DNA from: Elusimicrobiota bacterium | GTDB lineage: Bacteria; Elusimicrobiota; Elusimicrobia; FEN-1173 | NCBI GenBank assembly: GCA_016706425.1 | Contig: JADJJR010000001.1 | Location: 1,178,001 to 1,242,000, forward strand | Direction of reading: 5' to 3' | DNA length: 64,000 bases | Shown here: in pieces, positions 37,861 through 46,536 of the stretch | Position numbering within the stretch: position 1 is the first letter of the stretch | How the letters are laid out: each line of letters begins with the position of its first letter | Translations under genes and position numbers: made by a program | The notes under the pieces: model-generated | The model's input: the letters and a program-made list of their open reading frames with translations, nothing else | What the model was told of the DNA's origin: nothing | The model's database searches: none

Positions 37861-38597
37861 CCGGCGACGAGGTTCAGGGTTTCTTCAAGGGACCGCCGCA
37901 CGCCGGTGAAGAGCGGGGTGTCCCGCAGGGTGTGGCGGCTGGCCTGGGTTTCACGCAGGGCCATGACGAGATCGAGAAAATCCCCGGGGTGATCGGACTC
38001 GAAGGCGACCACGAAATCCTGGTCGTCGAGTCCGAAAGAATAGGTGGTGTTGAGCTTCACGGAAGGGAAGCGGTTCCCGACCATGATGTGCTCGTCCATC
38101 ATTTTCTGGCGGTCCTCCTTCGACAACAGATACCACTCGCGGGTTTTCACGAAAGGATAGACGAAGATGTATTTGTAACGCCCCGGCTGGATTTTCGTGC
38201 GTTGGCCCTCGTGCTCCGGGTTGAGTTTGTCGACGTAAGTCGACCGTTTCGATTGGGAGAGAAAGGCGTGGGGTGTGAGCAAATACCCGCCGAGTCTCGT
38301 ACGGTGCAGGGCCGCGGACATCTCTTCGAAATCCTCGAGCCGGTAGGAAATGCGCCAGAGGAAAAAGTCCGTCTCCGGGCGGAAACCGAAGGTGGAATAG
38401 GCCAGGGTGATGACGGAGGAGGAAAACGGCGCGAGGGCTTCGACGGCTTCTTTGCGCCCGGTGGCGCGCTCTGTTTCCGAGAGGCGGCGCCAGGCCGGGT
38501 CGATTTTGAAAAACGTGAAATTGACGAACTGGCGCGCCGCGGGCGCCGCGCCGGCGGTCTCCGGTCGAGCGGCGGGTTGGGACGTGGGGTGACTCAT
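37857..38597 (-). CDS. hemQ: Chlorite dismutase family protein, probable coproheme decarboxylase
   Basis: A 246-residue heme protein of the chlorite dismutase family. HemQ converts coproheme to heme b with peroxide in the coproporphyrin-dependent heme pathway. YIFVYPFVKTREWYLLS contains the conserved tyrosine region, MMDEHIMVGNRFPSVKLNTT contains the expected proximal histidine, and YSFGLDDQDFVVAFE follows. The N-terminal 30 residues are Pro/Ala-rich and variable. I chose the ATG at 38597 because a perfect AGGAGG lies seven bases before it; an upstream in-frame start lacks one. A true chlorite dismutase is less likely without perchlorate genes nearby. No other heme genes are in the window. 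Confidence 0.82.
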   Translation of the reverse strand: MSHPTSQPAARPETAGAAPAARQFVNFTFFKIDPAWRRLSETERATGRKEAVEALAPFSSSVITLAYSTFGFRPETDFFLWRISYRLEDFEEMSAALHRTRLGGYLLTPHAFLSQSKRSTYVDKLNPEHEGQRTKIQPGRYKYIFVYPFVKTREWYLLSKEDRQKMMDEHIMVGNRFPSVKLNTTYSFGLDDQDFVVAFESDHPGDFLDLVMALRETQASRHTLRDTPLFTGVRRSLEETLNLVAG

Positions 38598-38664
38598 GGA
38601 TTGCCTCCTGTGGGAAAAAAGAAATATTACCAAATTGGGCGGGTAACCCGGGAATCGTCCTCTT

Positions 38665-38674
38665 TTGCTAAAAT
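38665..38674 (+). promoter_or_regulatory. Extended -10 element before hisG
   Basis: TTGCTAAAAT provides a TGN extension plus TAAAAT (-10 at 38669-38674), 30 bases before the hisG ATG. No good -35 box is present at 17 bases. It lies in the 107-base divergent gap between hemQ and hisG. Confidence 0.45.
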
Positions 38675-38704
38675 CCCAAGCCTCAAATCCTTTTCGGAGA
38701 TCCT

Positions 38705-39577
38705 ATGAACAAGCTCAAGCTCGGCATGCCCAAGGGCAGCCTTCAAGAATCGACCATCGAACTTTTCAAAAAAGCCGGCATTCGGGTACACGCCAGCGAT
38801 CGCTCCTATTTTCCGACCTCCGACGACGACGAATTGGAAATCATGCTGGTCCGCAGCCAGGAGATGGCAACCTACGTCGAAGACGGCGTCTTCGACGCCG
38901 GGTTGACGGGGAAGGATTGGATCATGGAATCCGGCGCGCAGGTCAAGGAAGTGTGCGAATTGCTTTACGCCAAGTCGGGGTTCCGGCCCGTCCGCTGGGT
39001 GCTGTGCGTGCCGGAGGCGTCGCCGATCAAGTCCGTGAAGGACCTGCAGGGCAAACGCATCGCCACCGAAGTCGTCAATATCGTCAAGAAATACCTGGCG
39101 GACAACAAGGTGGAAGCGAAAGTCGAATTCTCCTGGGGCGCGACGGAGGCCAAGGCCGGCCGTTTCGTCGACGCCATTGTGGAGCTCACCGAGACCGGTT
39201 CGTCCCTGCGGGCGAACCGCCTGCGCATCGTGGACGAATTGTTGACGTCCTCCACACGCTTTATTTGCAACGCGAAGGCCTGGGAAGACCCCTGGAAGCG
39301 TCAAAAAATTGAAAACATGGCGATCCTGCTGCAAGGCGCGCTGGCCGCCGAGGGCCTGGTGGGGATCAAAATGAACCTCCGCGAAAAAAGCTTGGCCGAC
39401 ATCACGGCGTTGTTGCCGGCGCTGCGCAAACCGACCATCTCGAAGTTGACCGAAGAGGGCTGGGTCGCCCTTGAGGTCATCATGCCCGAGAAGGAAGTCA
39501 AAAAACAGATTCCCGCCTTGAAGCGTGCTGGCGCGGAAGGCATTATCGAATACCCCCTCAACAAGATCATCTACTAA
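38705..39577 (+). CDS. hisG: ATP phosphoribosyltransferase, long form
   Basis: The first enzyme of histidine synthesis, joining ATP and PRPP. The 290-residue length is that of the long form with its own regulatory domain, so no HisZ is needed. KLGMPKGSLQESTIELFKKA and the PRPP-binding segment DAIVELTETGSSLRANRL are in the catalytic part. The C-terminal ACT-like domain (about 215-290) contains EEGWVALEVIMPEKEVKKQI, consistent with feedback by histidine. No other his genes are adjacent; gltX follows after one base. Confidence 0.95.
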   Translation: MNKLKLGMPKGSLQESTIELFKKAGIRVHASDRSYFPTSDDDELEIMLVRSQEMATYVEDGVFDAGLTGKDWIMESGAQVKEVCELLYAKSGFRPVRWVLCVPEASPIKSVKDLQGKRIATEVVNIVKKYLADNKVEAKVEFSWGATEAKAGRFVDAIVELTETGSSLRANRLRIVDELLTSSTRFICNAKAWEDPWKRQKIENMAILLQGALAAEGLVGIKMNLREKSLADITALLPALRKPTISKLTEEGWVALEVIMPEKEVKKQIPALKRAGAEGIIEYPLNKIIY

Positions 39578-39578
39578 A

Positions 39579-41066
39579 ATGACGGTTCGCGTTCGTTTTG
39601 CGCCTTCTCCCACGGGGTTCCTCCACATCGGGGGCGCTCGGACGGCCCTCTTTAATTGGCTCCACGCCCGCCACACCGGGGGAGCGTTTTTGCTCCGGAT
39701 CGAGGACACCGACGAAGTCCGATCGACCCAATCTTCGGTCGAGGCGATTTTCAACGGTCTGAAGTGGCTCGGTCTCGATTGGGACGAGGGCCCGTTGTCG
39801 GCCTCCGACCCGGCCGCCGCGAAGGGCGCCCACGGCCCTTATTTCCAGATGCAGCGGCTGACCCATTACAAACGCGCCGCGGACGAACTGGTCGCCGCCG
39901 GGAAAGCTTTCCTTTGCTTCGCCACGCCGGAAGAGGTGGAAAAGCAAAAGGAGCGCAACCAATTACTCAAACGCCCTCCCAAATTTGTCAGCCCCTACCG
40001 CGATCAAACCCCCGCCCAACGCGAAGCGCTGTTAAAAGAGGGCAAACCGTTCACCGTGCGTTTCAAAACACCGCAAGAGGGCTGGGTTCATTTCGAGGAT
40101 ATTATTCGCGGCCCGATGAAATGGGAAAACAATCTCATTGAAGACTTTGTGATGGTGAAAACTTCCGGTGTGCCGACCTACAATTTTGCCTGCGTGGTGG
40201 ACGACCACCTCATGGACATCACCCATGTGATCCGCGGGGACGACCACCTGTCCAACACACCCCGGCAAGTCTTGTGCGACGAGGCGCTGGGTTGGAAGCC
40301 CCCGGTGTTCGCGCACCTGTCGATGATTTTGGGGTCCGACGGTCAACGCCTCTCCAAGCGCCACGGGGCGACGGCGGTGGAGGAGTACCGGGACGCGGGC
40401 TATCTGCCGGAGGCCACGCGCAACTACTTGGCCCTTTTGGGATGGTCCACAGAGGACAGCCAAGATTTGTTCACACAGGACGAACTTGTCCAAAAATTCA
40501 CCGTGGAGCGGTGCGGCAAGAGCCCCGCCATTTTCGACCCCAACAAGTTGATTTGGATGAACGGCGAGTACATTCGAAAAATGCCCGTGCGGGAGTTGGT
40601 GGAGCGCGCCATGCCTTTCATCCAGAAAGCCGGGTTCATGAACGGGCAAGAGGAATCCCGGCGGGGGGAAATCGAGGCCGCGGTGGCTTTGGAGCACGAA
40701 AAGGTGAAATTGTTGACCGACGTGCCCCGCTTGATCGATTTTTTCTTTAAGTCAAACGTGGAATACGATCCGGTTTCCGTTGAGAAGGTCTTGAAAAAAC
40801 CCGACGTCTCGGAAGTCCTCAAAGGCGCGATTGAAACCTACGCGTCCTTGCAGGATTTTACAGCGCTATCCACGGAAGAAGGGGCAAAGGCCTTGGCCCT
40901 CCGCCGGGGGATCAAGAACGCCGCGGTCTTTCACCCGGTTCGGGTTTCCGTTTCCGGTCGAACCCAGGGGCCCAGCCTGTTTCATATGTTGGAGGTGCTC
41001 GGTCGGGATCGATCCCTGGAGCGGATGAAGTCGACCTTGGATAAATTGAACGCTGGTGCGTTATAG
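39579..41066 (+). CDS. gltX: Glutamyl-tRNA synthetase
   Basis: A class I aminoacyl-tRNA synthetase of 495 residues that charges tRNA-Glu. The start MTVRVRFAPSPTGFLHIGGA contains the HIGH-type signature and LSKRHGATAVEEY near residue 255 is the KMSKS equivalent. A longer upstream in-frame ATG would read back into hisG and is rejected. Length and domain layout are normal. Whether it is discriminating or also mischarges tRNA-Gln cannot be told; no gatCAB or glnS lies in the window. Confidence 0.97.
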   Translation: MTVRVRFAPSPTGFLHIGGARTALFNWLHARHTGGAFLLRIEDTDEVRSTQSSVEAIFNGLKWLGLDWDEGPLSASDPAAAKGAHGPYFQMQRLTHYKRAADELVAAGKAFLCFATPEEVEKQKERNQLLKRPPKFVSPYRDQTPAQREALLKEGKPFTVRFKTPQEGWVHFEDIIRGPMKWENNLIEDFVMVKTSGVPTYNFACVVDDHLMDITHVIRGDDHLSNTPRQVLCDEALGWKPPVFAHLSMILGSDGQRLSKRHGATAVEEYRDAGYLPEATRNYLALLGWSTEDSQDLFTQDELVQKFTVERCGKSPAIFDPNKLIWMNGEYIRKMPVRELVERAMPFIQKAGFMNGQEESRRGEIEAAVALEHEKVKLLTDVPRLIDFFFKSNVEYDPVSVEKVLKKPDVSEVLKGAIETYASLQDFTALSTEEGAKALALRRGIKNAAVFHPVRVSVSGRTQGPSLFHMLEVLGRDRSLERMKSTLDKLNAGAL

Positions 41067-41127
41067 TGGATATACCGGACAAAATTTGTCATAATAAGAC
41101 CTTACATCAATTCCAAGGAGACTAAAT

Positions 41128-41649
41128 ATGAGCGTTGAACGCGCGGGTGGGACCACTTTTAAAGGCAATCCTTTAACTCTGCAGGGAGCCGCGGTTCGCG
41201 TGGGACAAAAGGCCCCGGAATTCAAAGTGTTGGCCGGCGATTTGAGCGCGGTGACTCTTGAATCCTCCAAGGGCAAAACTCGGCTTTTTGTGGCCGTCCC
41301 CAGCCTCGACACCCCCGTTTGCGATCAGGAAACCCGCAAATTTAACGAAGCCGTGGCGGGACTTGCCGGGGTCCAAACCTACGTCATCAGCATGGATCTT
41401 CCCTTTGCGCAAGGGCGTTTTTGCCAAACCGCAGGGATCAAGAATTTACAGGCGGTGTCCGATCACCGGGACGGGTCTTTTGGTCAGGCCTACGGCGTTT
41501 TGATCAAAGAACTTCGGTTGCTTTCCCGGGCGATTTTTGTGGTGAACGCCCAGGACGTTGTGACCTATGTTGAATACGTTCCCGAAATGACCAGCCATCC
41601 CAACTACGAAGCGGCTTTGAACGTTTTAAAGTCACCGGTGGCGGTTTAA
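41128..41649 (+). CDS. tpx: Thiol peroxidase (atypical 2-Cys peroxiredoxin)
   Basis: Tpx reduces hydroperoxides at the expense of thioredoxin. The 173-residue protein begins with TTFKGNPLTLQGAAVRVGQKAPEF-like sequence (split here as FKGNPLTLQG and VRVGQKAPEF), carries the peroxidatic cysteine in LDTPVCDQETRKFNE and the resolving cysteine in FCQTAGIKNLQAVSDHRDGS. AAGGAG lies eight bases before the ATG. It is a single-gene unit followed by a perfect hairpin. Confidence 0.96.
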   Translation: MSVERAGGTTFKGNPLTLQGAAVRVGQKAPEFKVLAGDLSAVTLESSKGKTRLFVAVPSLDTPVCDQETRKFNEAVAGLAGVQTYVISMDLPFAQGRFCQTAGIKNLQAVSDHRDGSFGQAYGVLIKELRLLSRAIFVVNAQDVVTYVEYVPEMTSHPNYEAALNVLKSPVAV

Positions 41650-41680
41650 CGCCCCGTTCCTAAGTTCGGCGGTTTTTGCT

Positions 41681-41716
41681 AAAATCGGCCGCGCGTTAAA
41701 TCGCGCGGCCGATTTT
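41681..41716 (+). terminator. Perfect hairpin after tpx, probable bidirectional terminator
   Basis: AAAATCGGCCGCGCG (41681-41695) and its exact complement (41702-41716) form a 15-bp stem with a 6-base loop, running into GTTT. A TGCTAAAAT extended -10 at 41678-41685 overlaps the left arm. Confidence 0.75.
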
Positions 41717-41739
41717 GTTTGCCCACCGCACCCAATTAT

Positions 41740-41810
41740 TGCCGGATGAGGTAACGGTAGCCTGCCAGGCTCTGAACCTGGTCGTCTAGGTTCGAATCCT
41801 AGTCCGGCAG
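41740..41810 (+). tRNA. tRNA-Gln (CTG)
   Basis: The 7-bp acceptor stem pairs TGCCGGA (41740-41746) with TCCGGCA (41803-41809). The anticodon arm is CCAGG-CTCTGAA-CCTGG, giving anticodon CTG. The T arm is CTAGG-TTCGAAT-CCTAG. CCA is not encoded. Confidence 0.95.
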
Positions 41811-41847
41811 AATTTATTTTTGCCCTCTGGGCCAAAAATAAATTCTG
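41808..41847 (+). repeat. Long palindrome joined to the tRNA-Gln 3' end
   Basis: CAGAATTTATTTTTG (41808-41822) pairs exactly with CAAAAATAAATTCTG (41833-41847), and the centre CCC-TCT-GGG adds three more pairs with one bulged C. The left arm begins with the last three bases of the tRNA. It lacks a downstream T-run, so it may be a processing or rho-independent pause element. Confidence 0.7.
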
Positions 41848-41860
41848 ATGGTTCTTGGGC

Positions 41861-41886
41861 GGGAACCTCGGCGCGGCGAGGTTCCC
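41861..41886 (+). other. Perfect 10-bp hairpin between two tRNA genes
   Basis: GGGAACCTCG (41861-41870) and CGAGGTTCCC (41877-41886) with a 6-base loop. No T-run follows. Together with the two hairpins upstream, this gap is almost wholly palindromic. Confidence 0.6.
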
Positions 41887-41923
41887 TTGGCCGCAATCGG
41901 TTGTGGGGATTTTGCCGTTAAAG

Positions 41924-41932
41924 TGTTATAAT
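41924..41932 (+). promoter_or_regulatory. Extended -10 promoter for tRNA-Thr and downstream genes
   Basis: TGTTATAAT is a TGN extension plus a perfect TATAAT (41927-41932), 12 bases before the tRNA-Thr 5' end. No strong -35 box is seen. Confidence 0.6.
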
Positions 41933-41944
41933 CACGTCCCTGTT

Positions 41945-42017
41945 GCTGGGATAGCTCAGTTGGTAGAGCACACCCTTGGTAAGGGTGAGGTCGTCGGTTC
42001 AATCCCGATTCCCAGCT
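41945..42017 (+). tRNA. tRNA-Thr (GGT)
   Basis: GCTGGGA (41945-41951) pairs with TCCCAGC (42010-42016). The anticodon arm CACCC-TTGGTAA-GGGTG gives anticodon GGT. The D arm is GCTC-AGTTGGTA-GAGC. CCA is not encoded. A tRNA-Thr just before tuf is common in bacteria. Confidence 0.96.
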
Positions 42018-42036
42018 GATTTTGTTGGAGGTTTTC

Positions 42037-42246
42037 ATGAACGCGACGGCCAAACGCCTTTATCGTTCCCCCAAAGAACGCATGATCGGCGGCGTCTGCG
42101 GCGGTTTGGCGGAGTATTTCACCGTCGACCCGGCCCTGGTTCGTCTGGCCGCTGTCGCCCTGTTGCTTTGTTTCGGCACCGGGGTCCTGGCCTATCTGGT
42201 CGCGTGGGTCGTCGTTCCGCTTCGCCCCGAAGGGGCGGCGGTTTAA
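42037..42246 (+). CDS. PspC-domain small membrane protein
   Basis: A 69-residue protein consisting of one PspC domain: RLYRSPKERMIGGVCGGLAE is the usual entry, followed by YFTVDPALVRLAAVALLLCF and the hydrophobic VLAYLVAWVVVPLRPE. PspC-type proteins sit in the inner membrane and take part in envelope-stress responses in some bacteria, but stand-alone copies like this have no known role. GGAGG lies six bases before the ATG. It is squeezed between tRNA-Thr and tuf and probably co-transcribed with both. Confidence 0.88.
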   Translation: MNATAKRLYRSPKERMIGGVCGGLAEYFTVDPALVRLAAVALLLCFGTGVLAYLVAWVVVPLRPEGAAV

Positions 42247-42266
42247 CATCATCCGGAGGAAACACC

Positions 42267-43462
<1,196 letters not shown>

Positions 43463-43468
43463 AAAGTC

Positions 43469-44617
43469 GTGTCGGCCCCGCGGCGCGTCCTTGCGATCGC
43501 TGTGGGCTTGATGTTAACGGGGGGAGGAACCGTTCTGGGCAAAGCCAAAGGATTCAACATCCCCAAAACGGTTTCTTCGGTGGTGGTCGCCCGGTACGAA
43601 AAAATCTCCGATTCGCGGGACAATCCCGATAAAAAACGGGTGTCGGTGATCAGAAACCGCGAAACGATCACCCGGTTGGGGTTCCTGGTGAACAGCCTGC
43701 CGCCCGCGGGTAGCGTTATGATTAAAATGGGCGATGTGGAATTGATTCGCGCGGATTTTCACTGGCATTACGACAAACCGCCGATTACCGTTGAACTTTA
43801 CAACGGCTGGGTCAAGTCCCCGGCCACGTCGTTTTATGAGGATTTACCGCAGGAAAAAGAGATTTACGGTATTTTAAAGAACGCCCGACCGGTCCCGAAA
43901 AAAGGATTGCGGGTCAAATCCCCGGTGGCGGTCCGGGTGGAGGAGTTTCACCACGCGACCTACGAAACGGCGCAGCACCCGCCCAACCGTCGCGCGGATA
44001 TCACCGACGCCAAAAACGTGGCGCTCCTGGCGGGGTGGGTGAACAAATTGCCGCTCAAGGGGGAAATGTTCGTTTCTTTCGCCCCCACAGTGCCTCTGAC
44101 GCAATTGTTTTTTGTCGGAAAAGACGGGACGGAAACCGCCGTCGTGTTTTACAATAACGCCGTCTCCACCACCGACGGTTCTTTTTACGCCGGAAACAAG
44201 GAAGGGGAAAAGCTTCAAAAAATGATTTGGGAGTCGGCGCGGGGCGCGCTCGCGCGGGGGACTCCGGAACAGCGAATCGGTTTCGACATCGGGGATTGTC
44301 AAAGCGTTTTTATTTCCAGGCGGGAATCCATCGGCGGCCCTTTCGTGAAATGGGTGGAAGTCACCGACCCGAAAATATTGAAGCGGTGCGCGGATCTCCT
44401 GTCCAAATTGCCGACCACCGGCGAGGTGATGAAAGAGTGGGGGGAGGACACCGAGGTGTTGGGGGCGACGTTTAGCCGTCCGGGGGTCCCTAAAACCGCG
44501 ATTGAGTTTTACGACGGGAAGATTAAAACCCCGGCGACCCGCTTTTACGCGGCGGGCAGCCACCCCGAAGCGCCGCTGTACGGACTTTTAAAGAAACAAC
44601 TGAAAGAAGGAAAATAA
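43469..44617 (+). CDS. Secreted protein of three repeated domains, function unknown
   Basis: I do not recognise a family. The 382-residue protein starts with GTG six bases after tuf and has a signal peptide (RRVLAIAVGLMLTGGGTVLG). The mature part is three copies of a domain of roughly 105 residues, at about 37-140, 150-262 and 275-380. Each copy has a helix ending LVNSLPPAG, WVNKLPLKG or LLSKLPTTG, and a strand pair ending ELYNGWVKSPATSFY, VFYNNAVSTTDGSFY or EFYDGKIKTPATRFY. The repeats are divergent, so the triplication is old. Location between tuf and rpmG says nothing about its job. Confidence 0.75.
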   Translation: MSAPRRVLAIAVGLMLTGGGTVLGKAKGFNIPKTVSSVVVARYEKISDSRDNPDKKRVSVIRNRETITRLGFLVNSLPPAGSVMIKMGDVELIRADFHWHYDKPPITVELYNGWVKSPATSFYEDLPQEKEIYGILKNARPVPKKGLRVKSPVAVRVEEFHHATYETAQHPPNRRADITDAKNVALLAGWVNKLPLKGEMFVSFAPTVPLTQLFFVGKDGTETAVVFYNNAVSTTDGSFYAGNKEGEKLQKMIWESARGALARGTPEQRIGFDIGDCQSVFISRRESIGGPFVKWVEVTDPKILKRCADLLSKLPTTGEVMKEWGEDTEVLGATFSRPGVPKTAIEFYDGKIKTPATRFYAAGSHPEAPLYGLLKKQLKEGK

Positions 44618-44621
44618 GACA

Positions 44622-44777
44622 ATGGCCAACGATCGTTTCGTGTTCATGCTCGCCTGCACCGTGTGCGACAACCGCAATTACCATTATGTCCGCGGGCGCC
44701 GGCGCGAGAAAAAGCTCGAGCTTAAAAAATTCTGTCAGACTTGCGGCAAGCACACCCCGCACAAAGAGACGAAGTAG
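44622..44777 (+). CDS. rpmG: Ribosomal protein L33
   Basis: A 51-residue L33 of the zinc-ribbon (C+) type. Cys12 and Cys15 (ACTVCDNRNY) and Cys38 and Cys41 (FCQTCGKHTPHKETK) form the metal site, and RNYHYVRGRRREKKLELKK is typical. GAAGGAAAA lies before the ATG. Placement ahead of tRNA-Trp, secE and nusG is the classical order. It is short and easily missed. Confidence 0.96.
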   Translation: MANDRFVFMLACTVCDNRNYHYVRGRRREKKLELKKFCQTCGKHTPHKETK

Positions 44778-44807
44778 TCGGGTGCCTCGCGCCGTGGCGC
44801 GAGTGTC

Positions 44808-44936
44808 GGGGCGTCGGTTAACTGGTGACCGGGGCCGGGGCGGCCGAGGAAATGGTTGAGGGGCATTCGCCCCAAAAGCACAAACCACCGGCACGAGAAG
44901 GACATCGGTCGAATTTAGGGGGCGTCGGTTAACTGG
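44808..44936 (+). repeat. Partial duplication of the tRNA-Trp 5' half
   Basis: GGGGCGTCGGTTAACTGG occurs at 44808-44825 and again inside tRNA-Trp at 44919-44936. CAAACCACCGG occurs at 44881-44891 and at 44937-44947. In the first copy the two blocks, contiguous in the tRNA, are separated by 55 bases. It looks like a broken tRNA-Trp copy interrupted at the D-loop. Confidence 0.6.
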
Positions 44937-44992
44937 CAAACCACCGGTCTCCAAAACCGGGACTGAAGGTTCGAGTCCTTCCGCCCCTGCCA
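44918..44992 (+). tRNA. tRNA-Trp (CCA)
   Basis: The anticodon arm CCGGT-CTCCAAA-ACCGG gives anticodon CCA. The T arm is GAAGG-TTCGAGT-CCTTC. The acceptor GGGGGCG pairs with CGCCCCT with a G-T pair at position 1. The CCA tail (44990-44992) is encoded, unlike in the two other tRNAs here. Confidence 0.93.
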
Positions 44993-45030
44993 TGTTGATT
45001 GAAGGACGAGAACCAATGGGTCGGGTCGAA

Positions 45031-45052
45031 GCGCTTGACGGATGTCAAGCGC
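45031..45052 (+). other. Perfect 9-bp hairpin downstream of tRNA-Trp
   Basis: GCGCTTGAC (45031-45039) and GTCAAGCGC (45044-45052) with the 4-base loop GGAT. No T-run follows, so it is not a standard terminator. The remaining gap to secE holds a promoter but no gene that I can support. Confidence 0.6.
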
Positions 45053-45182
45053 ATGAATTGGGGGGAGTTCCTTGCGACCTTGGAGGGGACCAGAGTCCTT
45101 CCGCGACCGAGGGGTGGGGGCGGGGAAGTGGTTGGAGCGTGACGACGCGGAGACCGCCCCTTCCATTTTGGTTCGAAACGTA

Positions 45183-45211
45183 TTGACGGGGAAACAAAGA
45201 ATCGGTATCAT
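45183..45211 (+). promoter_or_regulatory. Promoter for secE-nusG-rplK-rplA
   Basis: TTGACG (45183-45188) and TATCAT (45206-45211) are 17 bases apart, upstream of secE by about 90 bases. Confidence 0.7.
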
Positions 45212-45299
45212 TTGCCGACCTTCCGTTTCAAACCCCGTAGTGGACAACTCAATCGGCGGTCTTGGCGGTGCGCGAAAACGTGCGGAAAGGAATTCTTTT

Positions 45300-45482
45300 G
45301 TGATTCGTGAATTTTTTCAATTTTTGAAGGACGCTTGGGAAGAGCTAAAAAAAGTGTCGTGGCTCTCCCGGCCGCAGATGATCGCCTCCACCTGGTTGGT
45401 GGTGCTGTTGGTGATCGTGTTCGCAATTTACGTTGGGGTGATCGACTTGATCATCACCCGCGTGTTCGCCTTTATCATTTAA
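45300..45482 (+). CDS. secE: Protein translocase subunit SecE
   Basis: A 60-residue single-pass SecE of the short bacterial type, an essential part of the SecYEG channel. The amphipathic helix FFQFLKDAWEELKKVSWLSR is followed by the conserved turn and one membrane segment, WLVVLLVIVFAIYVGVIDLI. I chose the GTG at 45300, nine bases after GGAAAGGA. nusG follows 14 bases later, the standard order. Confidence 0.95.
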   Translation: MIREFFQFLKDAWEELKKVSWLSRPQMIASTWLVVLLVIVFAIYVGVIDLIITRVFAFII

Positions 45483-45496
45483 GGAAAGGAACCCCC

Positions 45497-46027
45497 GTGG
45501 CGCGTGGCTGGTACGTCATTCACACTTATTCAGGGCACGAAGACAAGGTCAAGACCTTGATCGAAAAGTCGGCGGTCCAGAACAAACTGGCCGACCAGAT
45601 TTTCAAACTGTTGATCCCGACCGAAGACGTGGTGGAAATGCGGCGGAGCAAAAAGCAGGTCCGCAAACGCAAATTCTTCCCCGGCTACGTGTTGGTCGAC
45701 ATGGACGTCAACAACCAAACCTACTGGCTGGTCCGCAACACCGCCGGGGTGACGGGATTTTTGGGCGGGGTCAACCCCACGCCCCTGCCGGAGGGGGAAA
45801 TGCAGTCCCTCCTGCAACTCACCGAGGCGCCGGCCGATCACAAGCCCCGGCCCGCCGTGTTGTTCGATAAGGGCGAAAAGATTCGCATCAAGGAAGGCCC
45901 CTTCCGTCACTTCTACGGCATTGTCGAGGAAGTGAACGAGGATCGGGCGAAACTGCGTGTCACCGTCGATATCTTCGGCCGGTCGACGCCGGTCGAACTG
46001 GATTACTTACAAGTGGAGAAACTGTAA
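45497..46027 (+). CDS. nusG: Transcription termination/antitermination protein NusG
   Basis: A 176-residue transcription elongation factor. The NGN domain (RGWYVIHTYSGHEDKVK, FFPGYVLVDM) and the C-terminal KOW domain (GEKIRIKEGPFRHFYGIVEE) are complete. It binds RNA polymerase and couples it to Rho or the ribosome. The GTG start follows AAGGAAAGGA. Its stop shares a base with the rplK start. Confidence 0.97.
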   Translation: MARGWYVIHTYSGHEDKVKTLIEKSAVQNKLADQIFKLLIPTEDVVEMRRSKKQVRKRKFFPGYVLVDMDVNNQTYWLVRNTAGVTGFLGGVNPTPLPEGEMQSLLQLTEAPADHKPRPAVLFDKGEKIRIKEGPFRHFYGIVEEVNEDRAKLRVTVDIFGRSTPVELDYLQVEKL

Positions 46028-46461
46028 TGGCCCCCCCGAAGAAAGTCAAAACACAAATCAAATTGCAAATCCCCGCCGGGGGAGCCAACCCCGCGCCGCC
46101 CGTGGGTCCCGCGCTCGGCCAACACGGCGTCAACATCATGGATTTCTGCAAGCAGTTCAACGAGCGGACGAAAACGATGGAGGCGGGCATGACCATCCCC
46201 GCCGTCATCACGGTGTTCGAAGACCGAAGCTTTACCTTCATCACGAAAATGCCGCCGGTGTCCGCCTTGATCAAGAAGTCCGCCGGTTTGGCCAAGGCCA
46301 GCGCGGAACCGAACAAGACGAAGGTCGGCAAGCTCTCCCGCCAACAGCAGGAGGAGATTGCCAAACAAAAGATGCCCGACCTGAACGCGCCCACCCTTGA
46401 GGCGGCGGTTCGGATGGTGAAGGGCACCGCCCGCAGCATGGGCGTGGAGACCGCGGACTGA
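46027..46461 (+). CDS. rplK: Ribosomal protein L11
   Basis: A 144-residue large-subunit protein at the GTPase-associated centre. IKLQIPAGGANPAPPVGPAL and GVNIMDFCKQFNERT are conserved N-terminal motifs, with the RNA-binding C-terminal domain ending GTARSMGVE. It is the site that senses uncharged tRNA for RelA. A 75-base gap with AGGAGG-like sequences precedes rplA. Confidence 0.98.
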   Translation: MAPPKKVKTQIKLQIPAGGANPAPPVGPALGQHGVNIMDFCKQFNERTKTMEAGMTIPAVITVFEDRSFTFITKMPPVSALIKKSAGLAKASAEPNKTKVGKLSRQQQEEIAKQKMPDLNAPTLEAAVRMVKGTARSMGVETAD

Positions 46462-46536
46462 TTTAAAAAACTCCCCGACACCTCGTCCCAACGGGAAGGA
46501 GGGAGCCGCTCGGCGCGGGGGAGAAAAGAGGAAACC

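Noticed and set aside
39525..39578. A longer gltX start inside hisG
   Set aside because: The extra residues are not conserved in GltX proteins, and the start at 39579 gives the standard N-terminus directly before the APSPTG motif.
45212..45299. A further tRNA or small gene before secE
   Set aside because: No cloverleaf and no plausible ribosome-binding site with an open frame other than secE were found.
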